A stretch of DNA of 64,000 nucleotides from Planomonospora sp. ID67723 (GCF_015711605.1 NZ_JABTEZ010000007.1:1-64000), one strand, 5' to 3'. Shown: positions 23,686 to 33,006, counted from the stretch's first letter. Notes: generated by a model from the letters alone, not told the origin. Program-made: numbers and translations.

Positions 23686-24150
23686 ATGAGCGACACGGGA
23701 TGGCTGGACGAGGACGAGCAGCAGGCCTGGCGTGCCTTCCTGCAGCTGCAGGGACAACTGACCGCCCGGCTCAACCGGCAGCTGCAGGCGGACTCCGGCC
23801 TGTCCCTGGCCGACTACGAGGTGCTCGTCCACCTCACCGAGGCTCCCGGAGGGCGGCTGCGGCCGTACGAGCTCCAGCGCAACCTGCAGTGGGAGCAGAG
23901 CCGCCTGTCGCACCACCTGACCAGGATGCAGCGCCGCGACCTCGTCGGACGCGAGGAGTGCGCCGCCGACGGCCGGGGGGCGTTCGTCGTGCTCAGCGAG
24001 ACGGGCCGCCGGGCCATCGAGACCGCCGCCCCCGGCCACGTCGACGCCGTCCGGCGCCTGTTCTTCGACGCCCTCACCGGCGACCAGGTCGCCGCAATCC
24101 GGAGCCTGTCCACCCAGGTCCTCGACCGGCTGGCCTCCCTGCCCCGCTGA
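23686..24150 (+). CDS. MarR-family transcriptional regulator
   Basis: A 154-aa winged-HTH regulator (recognition region LRPYELQRNLQWEQSRLSHH, then HLTRMQRRDLVGREECAADG with the wing RGAFVVLSETGRRA). MarR dimers typically repress a divergent operon until a phenolic or oxidising ligand releases them. It is divergent from yceI and probably binds the three dyads in between, also controlling itself. ATG 23686 fits the leaderless promoter reading; the frame is open further upstream without support. Confidence 0.92.
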   Translation: MSDTGWLDEDEQQAWRAFLQLQGQLTARLNRQLQADSGLSLADYEVLVHLTEAPGGRLRPYELQRNLQWEQSRLSHHLTRMQRRDLVGREECAADGRGAFVVLSETGRRAIETAAPGHVDAVRRLFFDALTGDQVAAIRSLSTQVLDRLASLPR

Positions 24151-24302
24151 CCCCGGGGCACGACGACGCTCCCGCCCTGCGGTTGCCCCGGTTCCGGCGA
24201 GCAGCGCGGACGACGCGCTCAAGCCGGGACGTCAAGGACTGAAGGAGACCTCGCTTCGCAGGCGGTCACCGCCTGAGCGGAGAGGTGACGGCCCGGTCCG
24301 GT

Positions 24303-24920
24303 CTAGCGGCCTTCGTCCTCAGCGGGTCTGCGGGCCAGGAGGCAGCCCTGCAGGAAACGATCGCCCTCGTCGCACAGCAGCCGGGCAACCACGGTGAACC
24401 CGGCCTGGCACAGCAACCCGGCGACGTGGCCGAGCGGCCACCGGTAGGCGAGCGTCACCTTGTGGTCGAACGGCTCCGGCAGGACCAGCAGCTCGTCTCC
24501 GGACGGGAAGGCCATCAGCAGGTGGCCGCCCGGGGCCAGCACCCGATGGAGCTCGGCCAGCACCTCCGGCAACCGCTCCGGCGGGGTGTGGATGGTCGAA
24601 TACCAGGCCACGGCGCCTCCCAGAGCGCCGTCCGGCAGGTCCAGGGCGGTCATCGAGCCCTCGTCGAACCGCAGGTGCGGATGCGCCCGGCGGGCCAGGG
24701 CGATCATCCGCGGTGACAGGTCGACGCCGAAGGCGGTCAGTCCGAGGGAGTGCAGGTGCGCCGTCCCATGGCCGGGACCGCACCCGAGGTCGGCGAACGC
24801 GGCGAACATCGCCCGGTCCAGCGGCCGGGAATCGAGCGAGGCGCTGAAGCGCTCGGCGTACTCGGCGGCGCGGGCGTCGTAGGCCGTCCGGGTGGTGCTC
24901 AGGAAAGGCGGCTCGATCAT
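24303..24920 (-). CDS. class I SAM-dependent methyltransferase, possibly internally shortened
   Basis: A 205-aa methyltransferase: N-terminal YDARAAEYAERF, SAM motif ADLGCGPGHGTAHLHSLG, acidic-loop motif FGVDLSPRMIALAR, then LPDGALGGAVAWYSTIH and a post-motif LAPGGHLLMAFPSGD. Only three residues separate the helix FAAFA from LGCGPG, where relatives usually have a longer stretch ending in a beta strand. A deletion of roughly a dozen residues may have removed part of strand 1. Substrate unknown. A small hairpin (24259-24275) follows the stop. Confidence 0.85.
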   Translation of the reverse strand: MIEPPFLSTTRTAYDARAAEYAERFSASLDSRPLDRAMFAAFADLGCGPGHGTAHLHSLGLTAFGVDLSPRMIALARRAHPHLRFDEGSMTALDLPDGALGGAVAWYSTIHTPPERLPEVLAELHRVLAPGGHLLMAFPSGDELLVLPEPFDHKVTLAYRWPLGHVAGLLCQAGFTVVARLLCDEGDRFLQGCLLARRPAEDEGR

Positions 24921-25053
24921 GGAAAGGCACCGTAGTCCACTCGCCGGCCCGGCGGGCGGTGCGGCGCCACGGCCCGGCAGGACGGACCGCCGGCGCCGCC
25001 CGCGGCGGGACGGGCCCGGGTGCGGAGCCGTCCGCGGCACGGCCGCCGAGGCG
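24921..25053. other. short intergenic gap
   Basis: GC-rich interval between the methyltransferase start and the lipoprotein stop. No gene or clear signal seen. Confidence 0.4.
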
Positions 25054-26430
25054 CTAGCGGTCACTCCACTTGATCTCGTAGGGCCGGAGGGTGGCCTCCT
25101 TGCCGTCCACGGTCGCGGTGATCTCCGCGTCGGTGGTGTTGACCATCACCAGCTTCTCCGGCTGGGCCAGCACCCGGACGCCGGCGTCGGACGATGCGAC
25201 GCGTTCCAGTTCGGCTCCGGCCGGGAACCATCGGGCGAAATCGCTCACCAGCTTGCCGGTGGGCAGTATGGCGCCGGTCTTCGGGTGCCACATGCATCCG
25301 GGGCAGGCGCCCTGCTTGGCCTGCGGGTTCCAGTAGAGAGCCGTGGTGGCGCCGCTCTCGGCGAACTCGATCATCGAGGCGGCCTGGACGGCGAGCCGCT
25401 TGGGCTCGGCCCAGGTGGTGCCGTCCTCGGGCACGAAGTACCACTCCGACCACCAGACGGGCAGGTCGCCGGTCTTCTCGCGCAGCCAGGTGGTGATCGC
25501 GCCGAACTTCTCCAGCGCGCCGAACGCGTCGGGCAGCATCTCGTGGGCGTCGGTCAGTGAGGCGCCGTCGACCACGACGAAGTCGGCGCCCCTCTTGTTC
25601 TTGAACCAGTACTCGAAGGCGTCCAGGACGTTCTGGTTGACGACCCCCCACGAGCCCCGCAGCTCGGACGTGCCGGTCCGGTTGCTGTCGAAGCCGATGT
25701 ACGGGCCGCCGATCTTGGCGTCGGGCCGGACCGCCTTCACCGCGTCGTAGACCTTGTTGTAGAGCTCGGTGTAGCCCTTGAAGTCCGCGGGCTTGGAGTG
25801 GTCCTTCCAGAAACCCTTGAACTCGTTCCAGACCATGAAGTACTCGACGTCGCGGTATCTGGTGGCGACGGCCGCCGACAGCTTGGCGAAGGCGTCGAAG
25901 TGCTCGGGGTAGGGCGCGTCCTCCAGGTGCTCGGCCCAGGCCGACTCCTCCGTCGGCCCCTGCGGGCCGCCCTTCATCCAGTCCGGGGCGCAGCACAGCG
26001 TGATGATCGACGTGCCGCGGGACTGCTTGACGAGGTTGTTGCGGCTGTCGAGGTCCTCCCAGAAGAACTGCCCCGGATACGGTTCGGGGTTGAGCACCCC
26101 GAAGCCCATGATGTGCTGGTTCTGCAGCATCGGGGTCCTGGCGAGCGCGCGGGACACGTCCTGTTCGAACCGCTGGGTGACGTTGTTGGCGCTCACTCCG
26201 GTGTGGGTGAACCCCCAGCGCGGCCAGGCCGGGTCGACCGCCGGGGGCTTCGGGATCGCGGTGCCGGAGACCGCCGCCGACGGGGTGGCCGCCCCCTTCC
26301 CGTCAGGAGCCGCCCGGTCCGGCGTGCCGGAGGAGCAACTCGCCAAGGCCAGCGCCATCGCCGCACCCGCCGCCAGGACGGCCGCCCGGCCGGAGCGCCG
26401 CCATGCCGATCCCCCAGTGCCCGATGACAT
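25054..26430 (-). CDS. glycoside-hydrolase-like lipoprotein (clan GH-A type)
   Basis: A 458-aa exported lipoprotein: signal peptide with lipobox LALASC near residues 27-32, a short Pro/Ala linker, then a TIM-barrel hydrolase. VEYFMVWNEFKGFW provides the acid/base Glu after Asn (NE motif of GH-A enzymes), and LPVWWSEWYFVPEDG a probable nucleophile Glu. Overall it resembles the GH39/xylosidase-like group. A C-terminal beta domain (GVRVLAQPEKLVMVNTTDAE) follows. Substrate unknown; no sugar transporter is nearby. Start at ATG 26430 with a weak ribosome site. Confidence 0.8.
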   Translation of the reverse strand: MSSGTGGSAWRRSGRAAVLAAGAAMALALASCSSGTPDRAAPDGKGAATPSAAVSGTAIPKPPAVDPAWPRWGFTHTGVSANNVTQRFEQDVSRALARTPMLQNQHIMGFGVLNPEPYPGQFFWEDLDSRNNLVKQSRGTSIITLCCAPDWMKGGPQGPTEESAWAEHLEDAPYPEHFDAFAKLSAAVATRYRDVEYFMVWNEFKGFWKDHSKPADFKGYTELYNKVYDAVKAVRPDAKIGGPYIGFDSNRTGTSELRGSWGVVNQNVLDAFEYWFKNKRGADFVVVDGASLTDAHEMLPDAFGALEKFGAITTWLREKTGDLPVWWSEWYFVPEDGTTWAEPKRLAVQAASMIEFAESGATTALYWNPQAKQGACPGCMWHPKTGAILPTGKLVSDFARWFPAGAELERVASSDAGVRVLAQPEKLVMVNTTDAEITATVDGKEATLRPYEIKWSDR

Positions 26431-26953
26431 CCGGCATCACCCTATTCCTTTTGTTTTCGCTGGTTAAAGCGTTCCACGGACGGTACGGCAGCGGCAAACC
26501 AGGGGCCGGGTTCACAGCCAGGCGTTGCCGCCGGCCCCTCGAAAAAGCGCTCCGGAACTCCGCAGCCGGCGACCACGCACCGATGCCTCCGGCGGGCGCG
26601 TCACCGGCCGGCAGCCGCCGACAGCCGGCACCCGACCGAAGAGATCGAATTCACTGTGGTCGAAGTCGGCCACCTGATCAAGTGCCGGAGCGGAACAGGC
26701 CGCAGGGGAGGCCGGCAGCCGTTCCGGGTGCCCTGTCTCACTGAACTTGAGGCAGTCTCATCGGTCATGAGGCGTTCCGCTGCCCGCCTCTCTCGCCTGA
26801 AGCATGATCGCCAAGGTGTCGATCACCAACCCGAGTGATCTTCGGGGTGGGGGATGGGCGGCGCCTTCCCAGCCGACGTTGACGCGTCGGTCATGCTTGG
26901 GCCCCGGGCCCGGGGGTGGGCGCTCCGCCGCTGTCGCGCGCGGACGGTGGCGC
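26431..26953. other. intergenic region, no gene seen
   Basis: 523 bp with short open frames but no ribosome site and no motif I recognise. The left end should hold the lipoprotein promoter. Codon patterns around 26650-26830 suggest possible gene debris, not identifiable. Confidence 0.4.
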
Positions 26954-27364
26954 TCAAGACTCCGCGGCCTGCAGCGCCCAGGCGACCGCGAGCGGATTCT
27001 GATACTCCCGCCAGCGGGCGATCCGTCCCTCGTGGACGGTCAGCACGCCGATGAACGGGGCCGCGGCGGACACTCCCGCCGCGGTCATCGTCGCGGTCAG
27101 CTCGTATTCGACGACGATGGTGTCGGGGTCGGCGGTGTCGTGCACGGCCAGCGCGCGGCAGTCGTCGAAGCGGAACGGCAGGTCGGCGTGCCCGGCGCGG
27201 ATGAAGGCCAGTACCGCAGCCCGGCCCTCGATCCGGCTGGGCCGTCCGGGTGGGGCGAACGGCATCTCCAAGATGACGTCCCCGGTGAGCGAGTCGTCGT
27301 CGAAGACGGTCTCATTGGCGATCCAGTGCTCACGCATGCGGTCGAAGACCTCGCGTGGGGTCAT
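26954..27364 (-). CDS. SnoaL/NTF2-like protein
   Basis: A 136-aa cone-shaped NTF2-fold candidate (TPREVFDRMREHWIANETVF, VILEMPFAPPG, FIGVLTVHEGRIARWREYQN). Actinobacterial SnoaL-like proteins include polyketide cyclases and small isomerases, but most are uncharacterised. ATG 27364 has GGAGG in position. It is divergent from a TetR gene with a palindrome between them, so it is probably that repressor's target. Confidence 0.85.
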   Translation of the reverse strand: MTPREVFDRMREHWIANETVFDDDSLTGDVILEMPFAPPGRPSRIEGRAAVLAFIRAGHADLPFRFDDCRALAVHDTADPDTIVVEYELTATMTAAGVSAAAPFIGVLTVHEGRIARWREYQNPLAVAWALQAAES

Positions 27365-27406
27365 GCCTGCCTCCAGAATAAAATGAGTGGGAACTCGACT
27401 TACGAT

Positions 27407-27424
27407 AATGAGTAGAGACTCATT
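27407..27424. promoter_or_regulatory. TetR operator-like palindrome
   Basis: AATGAGTAGAGACTCATT, a 7-bp-arm inverted repeat just upstream of the tetR ribosome site, with a further half site AAATGAGT at 27381-27388. AT-rich compared with its surroundings. Confidence 0.7.
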
Positions 27425-27441
27425 TTTCCAAGGGGGTCGGC

Positions 27442-27954
27442 GTGCGGGCGGACGCGCAACGCAACCAGGAACGCATCCTCGACGCGGCCGAGGAGGTGTT
27501 CACGCGCCGTGGCGCCTCGGCGTCCACCGAGGAGGTGGCCCGGCTGGCCGGCGTGGCGATCGGCACGGTCTTCCGGCACTTCCCGACCAAGGACGACCTG
27601 CTGGCGGCGATCCTGAAACGCCTGCTGGCGCGGCTGGCAGAGGACGCGGCCACGCTCGGCGGGGCGGATGGCCTGCACGTCTTCTTCCGCCGGCTGGTCG
27701 GGCAGGCAGCGGCCAAGCGCACGGTGGTCGACCTGGCCGGTGTCAGCGTCCCGGCGGCGGTGGGTCAGCTGGGCGAGGCGGTGGGCGGACTGCTGCGCCA
27801 GGCGCAGGCCGCCGGCACGGTACGGAGTGACGTTCATCCGCCCGAGGTGATGGCGCTGCTGGTGAGCGTCTGCCAAGGCGCCCTGCAGGGCGGCTGGGAC
27901 GCAAAGCTGCAGGAGCGGACACTCGCCGTCATCTTCGCCGGTCTGGCCGCGTAG
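27442..27954 (+). CDS. TetR-family transcriptional regulator
   Basis: A 170-aa repressor. The N-terminal HTH (RILDAAEEVFTRRGASASTE, then VARLAGVAIGTVFRHFPTKD) is typical, and the C-terminal helical ligand domain is short. GTG 27442 is preceded by AAGGGGG. It is divergent from the SnoaL-like gene and probably controls both genes through the 27407-27424 palindrome. Confidence 0.93.
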   Translation: MRADAQRNQERILDAAEEVFTRRGASASTEEVARLAGVAIGTVFRHFPTKDDLLAAILKRLLARLAEDAATLGGADGLHVFFRRLVGQAAAKRTVVDLAGVSVPAAVGQLGEAVGGLLRQAQAAGTVRSDVHPPEVMALLVSVCQGALQGGWDAKLQERTLAVIFAGLAA

Positions 27955-28122
27955 GCGTCGATCGGCGAGACATTCCGCCCGGCGCTGCCTCATCAATCCG
28001 AGGCACCACAGGTCAGGGAGTTCCCGTGCCTCGAGTCCAACGAGGCGCGACGCCGGGCGGGCGTGCCGTCGATCCGGACCGGGAGTTTCTGGATTGCGTT
28101 AACCGGGTGTTATCGCAACTCA

Positions 28123-28197
28123 AGAGCGTAACAGCAAAAGCTTTAGCGTTGCGCGAATCACTTTCACGCGGCGCTAAAGCTTTTGCTGTTACGCTCT
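28123..28197. repeat. 26-bp-arm inverted repeat upstream of the coiled-coil gene
   Basis: Perfect 26-bp arms (28123-28148 and 28172-28197) around a 23-nt spacer, AT-richer than the surroundings (AGCAAAAGCTTTAGC in the arm). The right arm covers a -10-like TACGCT (28190-28195) ending 7 nt before the ATG, so a bound protein would block this promoter. Confidence 0.9.
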
Positions 28198-28202
28198 CGG
28201 GC

Positions 28203-29348
28203 ATGATCGGAGACTCTCTCCCGCAGGAAGGGCCCGGCCGGTCCCCCTCCCCGGAGGCCCAGGAGCACCGGAGCGCGGCGTGCGTGCACTGCGGGGAGCC
28301 GCTGCCGCCCGAGCCCCTGGACGAGGAGGGAAGGCGCAAGGGCGGACGGCCCCGCGTCTACTGCAGGAAAGCCTGTGCCGACGCCGCCTCACGAGCCCGC
28401 CGGGCCCAGCAGGCCGCGGCCGTCGCCGAGCCCCTGTCCGAGGCCTTCTCCCTGGCCGAGCGGCTGCTGCCCGCCGCCGGTGAGCTGAGCGGCATGCTCG
28501 CCGGCCTCATCGAGCGCCTGGACGCGGCCGAGACGGGTGCGCTCGCGAGGATCGCCGCCGCCGAGGCCGAGACGGCGCAGGCCCGGATCGAGGCGGAGGA
28601 GGCCCTGCAGCAGGCCGAGACCGCCGAACGGCGGCGCAGGGAGGCTCTGAACGCCTCCGGAGAGGACCGCCAGGCCCGCGACCGGGCCGAACGGCTGGCC
28701 ACTCGCGCCCGGGCGGAGGCCGAGGAGTCGCGGCGGGCGGCCTGGCAGGAGGTCGCCGAGCACGAGCGGGCCCGGGGCCGGGCCGAGGCGGCCCGCGAGG
28801 CCGCCGAGGGATCCCGCGCCGAGCTGGCCGCCGAGCTGCGCGCCGTACGAGAGGCGATGGAGGAGCTGAGGCGGGACCACGCCCGCCAGGCCGGGCGTCT
28901 GGCCGGTGCGGAGCGGGAGCTGGCGGAGGCCGTCGCCGCGAACGCGGTCCTGGACGAGCAGGCCCGCGCCGCCCGGCGGCAGTCGCAGCACTCCGACGAG
29001 CAGGCCCGGCTCTTGCTGGAGCGCGCCGAGGCGGCCGAGGCCGCCCGGGACCGGGCCCTGGCCGACGCGGAGGCCGCCAGACGGGACGCTGAGGCCACGC
29101 GCGCCGACCTGGGCCGCAACCTCCGGGAGCTCGAACGGGCCCGGCAGGAGGCCGCCCAGGCGCGCGCCGAGGCCGCCCAGGCGCATGCCGTACGGCAGGC
29201 CGCCGAGACCCGGGCTCAGGAGCTGCGGACGGCGCTGAGCGCCGCCGAGGCCCGGGACGCGCGCGTGGAGGAGCTGGCGGCCGTGCTGGCCGCACTCGCC
29301 CCCGGCAGTGCCCCCGGCCCCGCCACCGGACGCGACGGCCCGTCGTGA
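28203..29348 (+). CDS. long coiled-coil protein with N-terminal zinc-binding motif, KfrA-like
   Basis: A 381-aa protein. The N-terminal cysteine cluster is ACVHCGEPLPP...RPRVYCRKACADAASRARR. From about residue 75 to 360 it is an almost continuous Ala/Glu/Arg-rich coiled coil. The layout (small DNA-binding head, long coiled coil, autoregulated by a palindrome) recalls plasmid KfrA proteins, but the zinc-type head differs from the usual KfrA helical domain. ATG 28203 is chosen because the upstream frame would be coding across the inverted repeat. It is likely leaderless. A role in plasmid-type maintenance or nucleoid organisation is inference. Confidence 0.75.
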   Translation: MIGDSLPQEGPGRSPSPEAQEHRSAACVHCGEPLPPEPLDEEGRRKGGRPRVYCRKACADAASRARRAQQAAAVAEPLSEAFSLAERLLPAAGELSGMLAGLIERLDAAETGALARIAAAEAETAQARIEAEEALQQAETAERRRREALNASGEDRQARDRAERLATRARAEAEESRRAAWQEVAEHERARGRAEAAREAAEGSRAELAAELRAVREAMEELRRDHARQAGRLAGAERELAEAVAANAVLDEQARAARRQSQHSDEQARLLLERAEAAEAARDRALADAEAARRDAEATRADLGRNLRELERARQEAAQARAEAAQAHAVRQAAETRAQELRTALSAAEARDARVEELAAVLAALAPGSAPGPATGRDGPS

Positions 29349-29432
29349 TTTCCCGCCCGGTGCCTGCACGGCTCCGGGACGGGAAAGGCCGCCACCGCCC
29401 CGGACGGGCCGTCTCAGACGCTGGTGACGATC

Positions 29433-30698
29433 TCAGACGCTGGTGACGATGTTCATCGACCAGTCGATGGCGCTCAGGAAGGCGTGCGCCAGGTTGCCCG
29501 CCGAGTCTCCCCGGTCGGGGATCTTCCCCGATTCGTAGGCCCTGGCGGTGGTGACGACCGAGCCGAGGGGGCCGCGCTCGTCGATGATCGCGGCCGACAC
29601 CTCCTGGCTGAGCGACAGGTGGGCGATCAGTTCCTCCGGAAGCACGCCCAGCAGGTCCGCGATGCCGGTCAGGAGGCCCACGGTGAACGCCTTGTCGCTG
29701 GGCAGGCTCAGCGGCTTCGACAGCAGCTGGCAGAGGCGGGCCCGCATGAGGACGTGGGACATGCGGTCGGTGTCGACGCCGTCGCCGGCGCCGACCACGT
29801 CGCTGAGGAGCATCAGCGTCACCCAGTGCCGCAGGCGCTCCATGCCCAGGACCACGATCGCGTCGTTCACCGACGAGACCCGCTGCCACCGGCCGGACGC
29901 CGCGGAGTTCGTGGCACGGAGGATCCGGTAGGACAGGGCGGGGTCGGCGGTGACGATCGACACCACCTCGTCCAGGTCGGTCTCGTCGTCGGCGAGCTTG
30001 CTGATCAGTTCGAGATGGCGCAGCCTGCTGGGCTCCAGCGTGTCCAGTGACAGCACCCGGGGCTTGCCCAGCAGGTAGCCCTGGAACAGGTCGAACCCGA
30101 GCTCGCGGGCGAGGTCCATGTCCTCCTGGGTCTCCAGCCGTTCGGCCACCAGGCGCAGCCCTTCGTAGCCGCGGCAGACCTCCACGCGGGCCCGGAGAAC
30201 CTCGGGGTCCACTCCGGAGACCTCGAGCTTGACGTAGGAGGCGATCTCCAGCAGGCGCTCGTGGTCGTTGCCGAGCACGAAGTCGTCCAGCGCGATGGCG
30301 AAGCCCTGTTCCGACAGCTTCCGCACGCCGGAGACCACCTGCTCGTCGATGTCGATGGTCTCCAGGACTTCCAGGACGACCGATCCGGAGTCGAACGGCA
30401 GCGGCAGTTCCCCGACGAGGAACTCGCGCGTCAGGTTGATGAAGCACAGGTGCGGGCCGGCCAGGCGTTCCAGGCCGAACTCGCTGAACGCGTTGACGAT
30501 CACCTGGCTGGTCGCCTCGGCGCCCCGCGCCGTCGCTCCCTGGGCTTGCGAATGGGAACGGAAGAGGAGCTCATAGGCGACCAGGGCACCGGTCTCATCG
30601 TGGATCGGCTGACGGCCGATGTGGATGCGGTGCCAACCGTGCTCGACTGACCTGCCGGCGGAGTGCATGTGACATACATCGTCGGCCGAGGACGGCAT
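29433..30698 (-). CDS. EAL-HDOD signalling protein (YuxH type)
   Basis: A 421-aa cytoplasmic protein. The N-terminal EAL-like domain (about 25-220) has RQPIHDETGALVAYELLFRS, LCFINLTREFL, ALDDFVLGND and LRLVAERLETQED; the C-terminal HDOD domain covers about 225-400. Several EAL residues are kept but others deviate, so it may bind c-di-GMP rather than cleave it. ATG 30698 is preferred: the farther start at 30815 lies inside a GCCGATGA element (30812-30819) that resembles a sigma-28 -10 box. It fits a motility signalling role. Confidence 0.88.
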   Translation of the reverse strand: MPSSADDVCHMHSAGRSVEHGWHRIHIGRQPIHDETGALVAYELLFRSHSQAQGATARGAEATSQVIVNAFSEFGLERLAGPHLCFINLTREFLVGELPLPFDSGSVVLEVLETIDIDEQVVSGVRKLSEQGFAIALDDFVLGNDHERLLEIASYVKLEVSGVDPEVLRARVEVCRGYEGLRLVAERLETQEDMDLARELGFDLFQGYLLGKPRVLSLDTLEPSRLRHLELISKLADDETDLDEVVSIVTADPALSYRILRATNSAASGRWQRVSSVNDAIVVLGMERLRHWVTLMLLSDVVGAGDGVDTDRMSHVLMRARLCQLLSKPLSLPSDKAFTVGLLTGIADLLGVLPEELIAHLSLSQEVSAAIIDERGPLGSVVTTARAYESGKIPDRGDSAGNLAHAFLSAIDWSMNIVTSV

Positions 30699-30811
30699 GT
30701 GAGGAATCTCCCGGATCGAACACGGTTTCTGCACCCGCACGGACAACGACGACGCTACCGGTAATCGACCGCGGAGCTGCTTACCCTGGCCGACCGAACC
30801 GTTACCCTCGG

Positions 30812-30840
30812 TCATCGGCGGGGGATGAGGTCTCGGTGAC
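30812..30840 (-). promoter_or_regulatory. weak sigma-28-type element upstream of the EAL-HDOD gene
   Basis: On the minus strand: GTCA, 17 nt, GCCGATGA (30812-30819). The -10 is exact but the -35 and spacer deviate, so this is a weaker call. Confidence 0.4.
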
Positions 30841-30924
30841 CTTGTTCAAGACGCTCAAGCCGCTTCCTGCCGCGGCGGAGCCGGTTCCGGCCGGCCCGGG
30901 TACGGCACGGCGGGCTGTCCGCTG

Positions 30925-33006
30925 ATGCCCGGGCCGACCGCGCTGCGCCGCACCGTCATGTTCACGGCGCTGTACCTGGTCGCGACGGTCGCCGGGCGGC
31001 TGACCGTGATCGAGGGCGCGAGCCTGAGCCTGGTCTGGCCCGCCGCGGGCGTGGCGGTGCTGTGGTTCATGGCGCAGCGCCACGAGAAGTCCTGGTGGCC
31101 GGACGTGGTGGCGCTGTCGGGGGTCACGTTCGTCGTCAACGTGCTGACCGGCGCCCCGGCGGTCCTCGGAGCCGCCTTCCTGGTGGCGAACCTGGTACAG
31201 GTCTGGGTGTTCCTGTGGCTCTTCGAACGGTTGTGCCCCGACCTGTGGAGCGCCAGAGGCTGGGGGAAGTTCGCCCGGGTGAACCACCTGTGGCGGCTGC
31301 TGTTCGTCGCGGCCGCCAGCACGCTGTGCGGCACGGCCTTCGGCCCGACGTCGGTGTGGGTGTTCTCCGGCCAGTGGTCGTGGATGACCACGGCGGTGTG
31401 GATGGCGCGCAACACCGTGAGCATCGTGCTGATCGGCGCCGTCGGCCTCCGCCTGGGCCGTCTCTTCGGCTCCCGCCCGTACAACGAGCCCGGCATGTGG
31501 GCCGACGCCCTCGCCGGGCTGCGCAAGCTCGGCGGCTGGCGGATCGCCGAGTGCCTCGCCCTGATGGCGACCACGGCCATCGCGTACATCGTGGCGTTCG
31601 CCATGAGCCACGGGCTTCCCCTCGCCTTCCCGCTGCTCGCCGTGACGGTCTGGGCGGGCCTGCGCTTCAGCACGACCTTCGTGGTCCTGCACGACCTGCT
31701 GGCGGGTGTCGCCGCCATCCTGTTCACCCTGAACGGCTACGGCCCGTTCGCCACGATCGGCTCGGCTCCCGCCCGGGCACTGGTGGCGCAGATCTTCGTC
31801 GGGCTGGTGGCCATCGTCGGGCTCGCGCTCGCCCTCAGCCGCGACGAGCGCGAGACGCTCCTGGGCCGGGCCACCGCCGCCGAGGAGTCGGCGTCCGCGC
31901 AGGCGAGGCTCCTCACCACGATCATGGACTCGATGCACGACGGCGTGGCCGTGATCGACGCCGACGAGCGGTTCGTCATGCGCAACCCGGCCACCGGCCA
32001 CCTGCTCGGCGGGGTGACCAGTTCCACCGGCGCCCTCGCCTCCAGCCAGTACTACGGCCTGTTCCACCCCGACGGCAGGCCCGTCCGCGAGGAGGAGATG
32101 CCGTTCCGGCAGGCCTTGGCCGGCCGCGAGGTCCCCAGCATGGACATGGTCGTGCGCAATCACGGCGTCCCCGAGGGCCGGGTGCTCAACGTCAGCGCGA
32201 TCCCGCTGCCCGCGGCCGGGGGCGGGGCGATCGTGGTCCTGCACGACGTGACCGCAGAACGCCGGCACCGCGACGAGCTCGCCGCGTTCGCCGGCGTCGT
32301 CTCCCACGACCTGCTCAACCCGCTGAGCACCGTCGAGGGCTGGGTGGACGTCCTCGCCGAGGCCGTCGATCCGGAGCCCGGCGGCACACCCGACCTGGAC
32401 ATGGTCGGCGACAGCGTCGTCCGCATCAAGCGGGCCGCCGCCCGCATGCGCAACCTCATCCGCGACCTGCTCGCCTACACCACCGCCCGGGACGCGGCCA
32501 TCGCCCCCGTCCCGGTCAGCCTCGAAGACGTCGTGCGGGACGTCGTCACCGCGCGCGGCGACCTGCCGGCCCATCTGGCCGGCGAGCGGGCGCCCCTTTT
32601 CCACCTCGGCGACCTGCACGAGGTGCGAGCCGACCCGGCGCTCCTGCGCCAGCTGATGGACAACCTGATCGGCAACGCCGTCAAGTACACCGCGCCCGGG
32701 GCCACCCCGGAGGTCACCGTCACCTCCACCAGGGAAGGGCCGGACCTGATCCGCGTGGAGGTGGCCGACCGCGGCATCGGCATCCCGGCGGGCCAGCACG
32801 AGGCCGTCTTCGAGAACTTCCACCGCGCCCACGCCAAGAGCGGTTACACCGGCAGCGGGCTCGGTCTCGCCATCTGCAAGCGCATCGTCGAGCGCCACGG
32901 CGGCTCGATCGGCGTCGAGGACAATCCGGGCGGCGGCTCCCGCTTCTATTTCACCCTGCCCGTACCGACCGGCGGGACCTCGGACGAGGCGCGTCAGGGC
33001 CCTTGA
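30925..33006 (+). CDS. membrane histidine kinase with MASE1 and PAS domains
   Basis: A 693-aa sensor kinase. The N-terminal MASE1-type multi-TM region (about 1-310; TVIEGASLSLVWPAAGVAVL is typical) is followed by PAS (about 335-450), HisKA with phospho-His in FAGVVSHDLLNPLSTVEGWV, and HATPase_c with NLIGNAVKYT, DRGIGIPAG and GSGLGLAICKRIV. No response regulator is adjacent. A possible 29-codon leader ORF (30836-30925) overlaps the ATG as TGATG and could couple translation. It converges on chemoreceptor 2 through a shared hairpin. Confidence 0.92.
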   Translation: MPGPTALRRTVMFTALYLVATVAGRLTVIEGASLSLVWPAAGVAVLWFMAQRHEKSWWPDVVALSGVTFVVNVLTGAPAVLGAAFLVANLVQVWVFLWLFERLCPDLWSARGWGKFARVNHLWRLLFVAAASTLCGTAFGPTSVWVFSGQWSWMTTAVWMARNTVSIVLIGAVGLRLGRLFGSRPYNEPGMWADALAGLRKLGGWRIAECLALMATTAIAYIVAFAMSHGLPLAFPLLAVTVWAGLRFSTTFVVLHDLLAGVAAILFTLNGYGPFATIGSAPARALVAQIFVGLVAIVGLALALSRDERETLLGRATAAEESASAQARLLTTIMDSMHDGVAVIDADERFVMRNPATGHLLGGVTSSTGALASSQYYGLFHPDGRPVREEEMPFRQALAGREVPSMDMVVRNHGVPEGRVLNVSAIPLPAAGGGAIVVLHDVTAERRHRDELAAFAGVVSHDLLNPLSTVEGWVDVLAEAVDPEPGGTPDLDMVGDSVVRIKRAAARMRNLIRDLLAYTTARDAAIAPVPVSLEDVVRDVVTARGDLPAHLAGERAPLFHLGDLHEVRADPALLRQLMDNLIGNAVKYTAPGATPEVTVTSTREGPDLIRVEVADRGIGIPAGQHEAVFENFHRAHAKSGYTGSGLGLAICKRIVERHGGSIGVEDNPGGGSRFYFTLPVPTGGTSDEARQGP

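Noticed and set aside
26640-26830. Possible transposase or other gene remnant
   Set aside because: Codon-like pattern only; no identifiable domain or inverted repeats.
30836-30925. 29-codon ORF overlapping the MASE1 kinase start
   Set aside because: A coupled leader peptide is possible (TGATG overlap), but there is no clear ribosome site or conservation evidence, so it is mentioned only with the kinase.
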